Below, piece after piece: positions 36,198 to 43,453 of a stretch of 64,000 nt of DNA. Each line of letters opens with the position of its first letter. Position 1 is the first letter of the stretch. A program made the translations under genes and the position numbers. The DNA is from Sphingomonas populi (GTDB lineage: Bacteria; Pseudomonadota; Alphaproteobacteria; Sphingomonadales; Sphingomonadaceae): positions 62,001 to 126,000 of the forward strand of contig NZ_SGIS01000003.1 of the NCBI RefSeq assembly GCF_004208535.1, in the 5' to 3' direction. The notes beneath the pieces are model-generated. The model ran no database searches. It was not told the DNA's origin and worked only from the letters and a program-made list of their open reading frames with translations.

Positions 36198-38486
36198 ATG
36201 ATCGACTCCTGCGTGAGGGCATCCGTGCTCGCGTTCGCGCTTCTGTGCTTGCCGACCAGCCTGAACGCGGCGCCCGATGCCGCCGCGTTCACCCGTTCGA
36301 TCGGGCTGCGCGAGCAGTGGCAGTATTTGACGCGAGAGGTCGCGTGGCCGGCGCACTGGACACCCGATGGCACCCGCTTTTCCTACCGAAAGACGGTCGA
36401 AGGCGGCTTCGCCTTCGAGACCGTGGACGCACGCACACTCGCCAAGTCGCCGGCGTTCGATCACGCGAAGATGGCGCAGGGCCTTGCCGCCGCGCTCGGC
36501 CATCCGGTCGATCCGCTGCGGCTGCCCTTCTCGGCGTTCGACTATAGTGAGGACGGCAAGGCAATCCGCTTCCAGATCGAAGACGCGGCGTGGCGCTGCG
36601 GACTCGACGGACAGGGCTGCGGAATCGAACCGGACTATCGCCGCCCACGCGGCTTCGGTGTCGTCCGCGATCTCTCGGTGCCCGCCGACAATCGCCCTGT
36701 CCTGTCCCCTGACGGCCAATGGCAAGCGCTGGTCGAGGACAACCAACTCGTCGTTCGCAAGCCGGGCAGTAAAGAGTCGGTTCGCCTCAGCCGCGACGGA
36801 TCGGCGGGCGACTTCTACGATCCCGAGACGTTGGTCTGGTCGCCCGACAGCCGCCACATCATGATCTATCGCGTCCGTCCCGGCTATGCGCGCCGCGTGC
36901 TGCGCGTCGAGGCCGCGCCCGCCGGGCAGCTCCAGCCGGCGCTGCGCAGCCAGCTCTATCCCAAGCCCGGCGACCCGGTCGATCAGGAGCAGCCCGTGTT
37001 GTTCGATGTCGCCACCCGGCGCGGGATGGTGATCGATACCGCCCTGTTCCCAAACCCTTACGAGCTATCCCAGCCACGCTGGCGCAAGGACGGGCGCAGC
37101 GTGGAGTTCGACTATGTTCGGCGCGGCTTCCAGCAAGCGCGCGTCATCGCCGTCGATGCCGAGACCGGAACGCCGCACGCGGCCGTGACCGAGGATGCCG
37201 CGACCTCCGTCTATGCGGATCGCCGCTTCGCGCAGGATGTCGGCGGACTGGGTAACGAGATCCTCTGGGCGTCGGAACGCGACGGCTGGAACCATTTGTA
37301 CCTGGTCGATGGCCGCACCGGCCGGGTGAAAACCAAAATCACGCATGGCGATTGGGTGGTGCGCGACGTCGTCAAGGTCGATGATGCCAAACGCCAAATC
37401 TGGTTTTCCGCAAGTGGGATGAACCCCGGCGAAGACCCCTATTTCCGGCATTATTACCGGATCGACTTCGATGGCCGACACCTGACCGCGCTGACGCCGG
37501 CGCGCGCCGACCATGATGTCGCCTTCTCGCCCGACATGACTCTGTACGTCGATACCTATTCGCGCGTCGATCTGCCCAATATCTCCGAACTGCACCGCGC
37601 TACCGATGGCGCGCTGGTCGCTACCATCACCAAAGGCGACGATACCAGGCTCGTCGCCGCCGGTTTCCGCCCGCCCGAGGTGTTCACCGCCAAGGGCCGC
37701 GACGGACGCACCGATATCTGGGGCGTCGTGGTCCGCCCGCGCGACTATGATCCCGGCAAGACCTACCCGGTGATCGAGAACATCTACGCCGGCCCGCACG
37801 ACAGCTTCGTGCCAAAGGGCTTCTGGCCGTTCGGCTATCATTCGGGCGGCGACAAGGTGATCGGGATGCAGGCGCAGGCCGATCTCGGTTTCATCGTCGT
37901 ACAGATCGACGGCATGGGCACCGCCAACCGATCAAAGGCGTTTCAAGACGTCGCGTGGAAGAACCTCGCCGATTCCGGCTTCCCCGATCGTATCGCCTGG
38001 CACCGCGCGATGGCCGCGCGCGACCCGTCCTATGATATCAGCCGGGTCGGCATCTACGGCGCCTCGGCGGGCGGACAAAGCACGCTCAACGCGCTGCTGT
38101 TCCACAGCGATTTCTACAAGGCCGGGGTCGCCTACGCCGGCTGCTACGACAATCGCATGGACAAGATCAGTTGGAACGAACAGTGGCTCGGCTGGCCGGT
38201 CGACCAGAGCTACGCCGCCGCCTCGGGCGTCGATAATGCCTGGCGGCTGACCGGCAAGCTGCTGATGATCGTCGGCGAGCAGGACAGCAATGTCGACCCT
38301 GCCTCGACGATGCAGGTCGCCGATGCGCTCATCAAGGCCAACAAGGATTTCGAATTGCTGGTGGTGCCCGGCGGCGAACATTCGGTCGGCCGCTCGACCG
38401 GCCCGATCGATTATGTCGCGCGCCGTCAGTTCGGCTTCTTCGTCCGCGCCCTGACCGGCGCGCCGACGCCGGACTGGAACCGCTAG
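36198..38486 (+). CDS. S9 dipeptidyl peptidase IV-like serine peptidase
   Basis: A 762-residue secreted prolyl-oligopeptidase-family enzyme. The signal peptide is at residues 1-24 (cleavage near LNAA), a beta-propeller at about 60-500, and the alpha/beta-hydrolase domain at 510-755 with S623 in GASAGG, an Asp in GEQDSNVD (D696 or D699) and H728 in GGEHSVGR. DPP-IV relatives release Xaa-Pro (and some Xaa-Hyp) dipeptides from N termini, which would feed the M24 enzyme. It lies 73 bases after the GntR gene and overlaps the convergent permease gene by 4 bases. Confidence 0.88.
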   Translation: MIDSCVRASVLAFALLCLPTSLNAAPDAAAFTRSIGLREQWQYLTREVAWPAHWTPDGTRFSYRKTVEGGFAFETVDARTLAKSPAFDHAKMAQGLAAALGHPVDPLRLPFSAFDYSEDGKAIRFQIEDAAWRCGLDGQGCGIEPDYRRPRGFGVVRDLSVPADNRPVLSPDGQWQALVEDNQLVVRKPGSKESVRLSRDGSAGDFYDPETLVWSPDSRHIMIYRVRPGYARRVLRVEAAPAGQLQPALRSQLYPKPGDPVDQEQPVLFDVATRRGMVIDTALFPNPYELSQPRWRKDGRSVEFDYVRRGFQQARVIAVDAETGTPHAAVTEDAATSVYADRRFAQDVGGLGNEILWASERDGWNHLYLVDGRTGRVKTKITHGDWVVRDVVKVDDAKRQIWFSASGMNPGEDPYFRHYYRIDFDGRHLTALTPARADHDVAFSPDMTLYVDTYSRVDLPNISELHRATDGALVATITKGDDTRLVAAGFRPPEVFTAKGRDGRTDIWGVVVRPRDYDPGKTYPVIENIYAGPHDSFVPKGFWPFGYHSGGDKVIGMQAQADLGFIVVQIDGMGTANRSKAFQDVAWKNLADSGFPDRIAWHRAMAARDPSYDISRVGIYGASAGGQSTLNALLFHSDFYKAGVAYAGCYDNRMDKISWNEQWLGWPVDQSYAAASGVDNAWRLTGKLLMIVGEQDSNVDPASTMQVADALIKANKDFELLVVPGGEHSVGRSTGPIDYVARRQFGFFVRALTGAPTPDWNR

Positions 38487-39907
38487 ACGCGCACCGCCTT
38501 CATGCGCCCGAGCAGGCTATGCGAACGGCCATATGCGAAATAGGCGCCCAGCCCGATCAGGTTCCAGATCGCGAAGCGCACCAGCGTCTTCTCGGGCAGC
38601 GAGAAGAGCAGATAGACGCACCCGAGGATCGCCGCGGTGCCGACCAGATACGGCTGCGGGCAGCGGAACACGCGGCGCACCTCGGGCGCGCGGCGGCGCA
38701 GGATCATCATGCACGCGCCGACCGCGATGAAGGCGATCAGCGTGCCTGCATTGGCGAGTTCGGCGATCTCGTCGAGCCGGAAAAAGCCCGCCACCGCCGC
38801 GACGAAGATGCCGGTCATGCCCGTCACCGCGACGGGTGATCCGGTCCGCTTCGACACCTTGGCCAAGGCGCGCGGCAACAGCCCGTCGCGCGCCATCACG
38901 AAGAAGATCCGGCTCTGCCCGTACATCATCACCAGGATGACCGACGGCAGCGCGACCAACGCCGCGCCCGCGATCGCCCAGGATGCGAACGGATGCCCGA
39001 GCGTGCGCAACACCAGCGCCAGCGGCTCGGCTGACTGGCCGAGCGCGGTGAACGGCATCGCCCCGATCGCGGCAATCGCGACGAGCACGTAGATGATCGT
39101 ACACAAAGCCATCGATCCGATGATGCCGATCGTCAGATCGCGCCCCGGATTGCGCGCTTCCTCGGCAGAGGTCGCCACCGCGTCGAAGCCATAAAAGGCG
39201 AAGAACACGATCGCGGCGGCGGCCATCACGCCGCGCGTGCTGCCGCCCTCGACGTGGCTGGCGAAACCATAAGGCATGAAGGGGTGGAGGTTCTGCGCAT
39301 CGAACGCAGGGATCGCCAGGATCACGAACGCGGCCAGCGCGACCAGCTTGATGACGACCAGGAAGATGTTGAACGTCGCGCTCTCGCGCGTCCCCGCCAT
39401 CAACATGCCCGCGATGCCGAGCGACACGGCCACCGCCGGCAGGTTGATGATGCCCCCGGCATGCGGGCCGTTGAGGATCACGGCGGGCAGATGCACCCCG
39501 ACCGCACTCAGCCAGCCGACCAGATAGCCCGACCAGCCAACCGCCACCGTGGAACAGGCCAGCGAATATTCGAGGATCAGGCTCCACCCCACCACCCAGG
39601 CGAGCGTCTCGCCCATCACCGAATAGGTATAGGTATAGGCGCTGCCGGCGGTCGGGATCATCGTGGCGAGTTCGGCATAAGCGAGCGCGGCGCACGCGCA
39701 CACCGCACCGGCGATGGCGAAGGCGAGGATCACCGCCGGCCCGGCGCGCTCTGCGCCCACGCCGGTCAGCGTGTAAATGCCGGTGCCGACGATCGCGCCA
39801 ACACCGAGCGCGATCAGGTGCGGCCAGGACAAGGTCGGCTTCAGACGATGGGCGGCATCCGGGTCGCTACTGCGTGCAATCGGCTTGATCGGCCCCAGAA
39901 AATTCAT
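38483..39907 (-). CDS. APC-family amino acid permease
   Basis: A 474-residue, roughly 12-helix permease resembling the cationic amino acid transporter/YfnA branch: GVGAIVGTGIYTLTGVGAE on TM1, YAELATMIPTAGSAYTYTY on TM3 and FFAFYGFDAVATSAEEARNP on TM6. It is the third gene after the deaminase and the epimerase on the minus strand (25-base gap to the epimerase), so the substrate is probably hydroxyproline or a related amino acid. Substrate assignment is inference from context. Confidence 0.85.
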   Translation of the reverse strand: MNFLGPIKPIARSSDPDAAHRLKPTLSWPHLIALGVGAIVGTGIYTLTGVGAERAGPAVILAFAIAGAVCACAALAYAELATMIPTAGSAYTYTYSVMGETLAWVVGWSLILEYSLACSTVAVGWSGYLVGWLSAVGVHLPAVILNGPHAGGIINLPAVAVSLGIAGMLMAGTRESATFNIFLVVIKLVALAAFVILAIPAFDAQNLHPFMPYGFASHVEGGSTRGVMAAAAIVFFAFYGFDAVATSAEEARNPGRDLTIGIIGSMALCTIIYVLVAIAAIGAMPFTALGQSAEPLALVLRTLGHPFASWAIAGAALVALPSVILVMMYGQSRIFFVMARDGLLPRALAKVSKRTGSPVAVTGMTGIFVAAVAGFFRLDEIAELANAGTLIAFIAVGACMMILRRRAPEVRRVFRCPQPYLVGTAAILGCVYLLFSLPEKTLVRFAIWNLIGLGAYFAYGRSHSLLGRMKAVRV

Positions 39908-39932
39908 TTAGCCACCCTTTGTTGTCACGAAC

Positions 39933-40931
39933 TCAAACCACCGAGAAGCCCGCCCAGAAGCGATCCTCGCGGTCGATCCAGACCGTGTTGAAGCCGGTCG
40001 CGATCGCCGATCCCTCGATCGAGGGGATAATGCCCGCTACACCGCCGACGTCCACCCTTTCCTCGACACGCCCGATGAAGCGGCTGCCGATGTAGCTTTC
40101 GTGGACGAAGCGCTCGCCGACCTGCAACTTGCCCTGATGGACGAGATGCGCCAGCCGCGCCGATGTGCCCGTCCCGCACGGGCTGCGATCGATCGCGCGC
40201 TCGCCGTAGAACACCGCGTTACGGCCATCCGCGCCTTCGCCTTTGGGCACGTCGGCCCACAGCACATGGCTGACGCCGCGAATGCGCTCGTCGAGCGGAT
40301 GCACCGGCTCGAACGCTTCCTGCATCAGGCTGCGCACCGTGCGACTGAGTTCGACGATGCGCGATGCACCGAGATCGTCCAGCCCGGTGTAAGCGCCCTG
40401 CGGTTCGACGATCGCATAATAATTGCCGCCGTAGGACACATCGACGCTGAGCGGGCCGAAACCCGGCACGTCGATCGCGATCCCCGTCGCGGCGACATAG
40501 GCGGGCACGTTGCGGATGCGGACCCATTGGACGCGACCACCCTCCTCGCCATAGGCGATGTCGATCACGCCGGCGGGCACCTCGATCCGCAGCCTGCCCG
40601 GTTCGCGCGGGGTTATCAGGCCATGCTCCAGCCCGAACGTGACCATCCCGATCGTACCGTGCCCGCACATCGGCAGGCATCCCGACGTCTCGATGAACAG
40701 GATGCCGCAATCGGCATCGTCACGCGTCGGCGGATACAGGAACCCGCCCGACATCATATCATGGCCGCGCGGCTCGAAGCACAGGCCGGTGCGTATCCAG
40801 TCGAACCGCGCGAGGAAATCCGCGCGCCGCTCGATCATACTGGCGCCGCGCAACAGCGGTGCCCCGCCTGCCACGAGGCGGACCGGATTGCCCGCCGTGT
40901 GGCCGTCGATGCAGAAGAAGGTGTGCCGCAT
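39933..40931 (-). CDS. 4-hydroxyproline 2-epimerase (proline racemase family)
   Basis: A 332-residue member of the proline racemase superfamily. Both catalytic cysteines are present, C89 in MCGHGTIG and C252 in SPCGTGTSA, which marks a racemase/epimerase; the related trans-3-hydroxyproline dehydratases have Thr at the second position. Absence of a signal peptide and proximity to a DapA-like deaminase point to conversion of trans-4-hydroxy-L-proline to cis-4-hydroxy-D-proline. Proline racemase is less likely in this context. It follows the deaminase by 8 bases. Confidence 0.9.
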   Translation of the reverse strand: MRHTFFCIDGHTAGNPVRLVAGGAPLLRGASMIERRADFLARFDWIRTGLCFEPRGHDMMSGGFLYPPTRDDADCGILFIETSGCLPMCGHGTIGMVTFGLEHGLITPREPGRLRIEVPAGVIDIAYGEEGGRVQWVRIRNVPAYVAATGIAIDVPGFGPLSVDVSYGGNYYAIVEPQGAYTGLDDLGASRIVELSRTVRSLMQEAFEPVHPLDERIRGVSHVLWADVPKGEGADGRNAVFYGERAIDRSPCGTGTSARLAHLVHQGKLQVGERFVHESYIGSRFIGRVEERVDVGGVAGIIPSIEGSAIATGFNTVWIDREDRFWAGFSVV

Positions 40932-40939
40932 CGATCGGC

Positions 40940-41863
40940 TCAGGCCGCCTTCGCCATCTGCTTGCTCGGCTGAGTCGCCGCCGCCTGCTCAACCCAGGCG
41001 ATCACGTCCTTGCGGCGCTGTCCGGCGAGCGGAAGGCGCGGCATCCGCACGCGCTCGCTGCCACGGCCCATGATCTGCTCAGCGAGCTTGATCGACTGGA
41101 CGAGATCATGCTCGGCATCGAGGTGAAGCAGCGGCATGAACCAGCGATAGATCGCGCGAGCCTCTTCCCACTTGCCCTCGTTCACCGCAGCGACGAGCCG
41201 AACCGATTCGACCGGGAAGGCGCTGGTAAGGCCCGACACCCAGCCCGACGCGCCGAGCAACAGCCCTTCGAGCGCGATATCATCAAGCCCGGCCATGACC
41301 TCGTAGCGGGTGCCGAAGCGGTTGATGACGTCGGTGAAACGGCGCGGATCGGGTGCGCTTTCCTTGACCGCGACGATGTTCGATACGTCGGACAAGCCTT
41401 CCAGCGTCTCGAAATCGATGCTGACGCGGTACGCCGGCGGATTGTTGTAGAGCATGATCGGCAGCGACGTCGCCTCGGCCACGGCGCGGAAATGCGCCTG
41501 GAGTTCGGCTGCGGTCGGCACATAGACCATCGCCGGCAGCAGCATCAGCGCATCGACACCGATCGCCTCGGCATCCTTGGCATATTGAATCGCGCGCGCC
41601 GTGGTGAGCTCGGAAACGCCCGCGACCAGCGGCACGCGACCGCCGACCGCCTCGACCCCGCCGCGCAGGACGGTGCGCTTCTCATCAGGTTCGAGCGAAT
41701 TGTTCTCGCCGCACGTCCCCAGCAGGATCAACCCGTCGACACCGTCCTCGACGAGCGCGGACTGGATGCGCTGTGTCTCGTCGAGATCAATCGAAAGATC
41801 TTCGGCGAACTGCGTCGTCGCTGCGGGGTAGACACCTTTCCACAGCGTTGGCGAAACGGTCAT
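40940..41863 (-). CDS. DapA-family 1-pyrroline-4-hydroxy-2-carboxylate deaminase
   Basis: A 307-residue class I aldolase-fold protein. Schiff-base K167 (VAVKES), Y139 (LYNNP) and the GTCGENNSL loop are present. The DapA/NAL family is functionally broad; with the hydroxyproline epimerase directly downstream, the expected reaction is deamination and dehydration to 2-oxoglutarate semialdehyde. The last pathway enzyme, the semialdehyde dehydrogenase, is not in the window. The ATG has a GGAGG site 12 bases upstream. It is first in a three-gene minus-strand operon whose promoter overlaps operator E. Confidence 0.85.
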   Translation of the reverse strand: MTVSPTLWKGVYPAATTQFAEDLSIDLDETQRIQSALVEDGVDGLILLGTCGENNSLEPDEKRTVLRGGVEAVGGRVPLVAGVSELTTARAIQYAKDAEAIGVDALMLLPAMVYVPTAAELQAHFRAVAEATSLPIMLYNNPPAYRVSIDFETLEGLSDVSNIVAVKESAPDPRRFTDVINRFGTRYEVMAGLDDIALEGLLLGASGWVSGLTSAFPVESVRLVAAVNEGKWEEARAIYRWFMPLLHLDAEHDLVQSIKLAEQIMGRGSERVRMPRLPLAGQRRKDVIAWVEQAAATQPSKQMAKAA

Positions 41864-41890
41864 AAAGCACGGCCTCCAAAAATATCTAAT

Positions 41891-41920
41891 TTCGTATACT
41901 ATATTATTTTAGCGAAGCAA
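41891..41920 (-). promoter_or_regulatory. Operator E overlapping the deaminase operon promoter
   Basis: On the minus strand, TTGCTT (41920-41915) and TATACG (41898-41893) are 16 bases apart and form a plausible promoter. The -10 lies inside ATAGTATACGAA (41902-41891), which shares the GTATAC core with operator D. This arrangement suggests repression by the GntR regulator, relieved by a hydroxyproline-derived inducer. Confidence 0.55.
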
Positions 41921-42029
41921 TCGCTTATTGTAACGGACTGCCTTGCCCGCGCGGTTGCTGCAACCTGCGCTTGCTCGCGGCGAAGGCACACGCACCGACC
42001 GGCATTCTTCCGATTGACAGCGTGATAAC

Positions 42030-42058
42030 CCATAATATAATAGTTGGTGCCATAATAT
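42030..42058. repeat. Direct repeat CCATAATAT x2 upstream of PL22 gene
   Basis: CCATAATAT occurs at 42030-42038 and 42050-42058, that is 20 bases (two helical turns) apart, just before the lyase start at 42084. Such phasing suits a dimeric activator or repressor. It differs from the ATMGTAT family, so a separate regulator is likely. The rest of 41921-42083 shows nothing recognisable. Confidence 0.4.
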
Positions 42059-42083
42059 GAGATTGTAACAGAGAGAGGACGGC

Positions 42084-43403
42084 GTGATTAACGCTTCTCA
42101 TCGCACCCTGATCGCAGCCGTACTGATGATGACACCGGTTAGCGCGTACACGCAGAGCGTGCCGCGCGATTGGGTCGATCCCGCCACCGGGCATCGCATC
42201 GTGCGCCTCTCAGACGAGCCCGGCAGTTCGAGCCTCTATTTCAATTTCAACGGCTACACGCCGCAGGGCGACCAACTGGTGATCTCGACGCCGAAAGGCA
42301 TCGCCAAGGTCGATCTCAAGACCCACAAGCTGACGACGATCGTCGCCATCGCGACGCCGTTCCGGCTGCTGTTCGTCGGGCATCGCACCCGCACCGCTTT
42401 CTACCAGACGCAGGCCGCTGACGGCACAGGTGCGAAGACGATCTTCGCCGCCGATGTCGACAGCGGCAAGACCCGCAAGATCGCGACGATCGAACGCGGG
42501 GATATCCAGACGATCAACTCGGACGAAACGCTTCTCGCCGGCGTCGATACCGATCCCGCAGCGGCCAACGGCGCGCTCGCCGTGTTCCAGAAGCGCGATG
42601 CCCGCTTCGACCAGTCCGAATACAAGGCCACCGGCGCCGACGGCAAACCCCTCCCCTATGCCGAGGCGAAGGAGGTGCGGATGAACGAGCGCCTCGAAGC
42701 CAAGATCCCGATGGAGATGTTCACCGTCGATGCCCGCACCGGCGAGAAGCGAGTCATCCACCGCGCCACCGACTGGCTCAACCACCTGCAATTCTCCCCG
42801 ACCGATCCCAAGCTGTTGATGTTCTGCCACGAAGGGCCGTGGCACAAGGTCGATCGGCTGTGGCTGATGCGGCTCGACCATCCCGAGACGCCGCCGGTCA
42901 ACCTTCACCAGCGCACGATGAACATGGAAATCGCCGGCCACGAATGGTTCGCCCAGGACGGCAAGACGATCTGGTATGATCTGCAAACCCCGCGCGGCGA
43001 GGATTTCTGGGTCGCCGGCTACGACATCGCGACCGGCGCGCGCACCCGCTACCACCTCCAGCGCAACGAATGGTCGGTGCATTTCCACAGCGCGCCCGAC
43101 GGCAGCGTCTTCTCCGGCGACGGCGGTGACCCCGAGATGGTCGCGCACGCCCCGGACGGGAAGTGGCTCTACCTGTTCACGCCGCACGGCATTCCCGACG
43201 TGGCCGGCATCCATGCGCCGGGCGCGGCGTCGCTCATCAAGCCGGGCTATTTCACCGCCGAGAAGCTCGTGAACATGGCCGGCCAAGATTACCGGCTCGA
43301 ACCCAACGGCAACTTCACGCCCAACGGCAAATGGATCGTGTTCCGATCCAACATGTACGGCGGCACGCAAGTCTATGCCGTGGAGGTCGCCAAGTCCCGC
43401 TGA
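42084..43403 (+). CDS. PL22 oligogalacturonate lyase
   Basis: A 439-residue secreted protein (signal peptide about 1-23, ending AYTQ) with a seven-bladed propeller layout. The family landmarks FCHEGPWHKVDRLW, MEIAGHEWFAQDGKTIWYD and HFHSAPDGSVFSGDGGD supply the His residues used for Mn binding and catalysis. The enzyme beta-eliminates unsaturated di- and oligogalacturonides from pectin. It is followed 50 bases later by a TBDT, together a small pectin-utilisation unit. A preceding GAGAGAGGA is its ribosome site. Confidence 0.85.
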   Translation: MINASHRTLIAAVLMMTPVSAYTQSVPRDWVDPATGHRIVRLSDEPGSSSLYFNFNGYTPQGDQLVISTPKGIAKVDLKTHKLTTIVAIATPFRLLFVGHRTRTAFYQTQAADGTGAKTIFAADVDSGKTRKIATIERGDIQTINSDETLLAGVDTDPAAANGALAVFQKRDARFDQSEYKATGADGKPLPYAEAKEVRMNERLEAKIPMEMFTVDARTGEKRVIHRATDWLNHLQFSPTDPKLLMFCHEGPWHKVDRLWLMRLDHPETPPVNLHQRTMNMEIAGHEWFAQDGKTIWYDLQTPRGEDFWVAGYDIATGARTRYHLQRNEWSVHFHSAPDGSVFSGDGGDPEMVAHAPDGKWLYLFTPHGIPDVAGIHAPGAASLIKPGYFTAEKLVNMAGQDYRLEPNGNFTPNGKWIVFRSNMYGGTQVYAVEVAKSR

Positions 43404-43453
43404 GGCGGCGCCAGCGAACACCGACAAAATCAAAAAATCGAGGGAGTGGAAGT

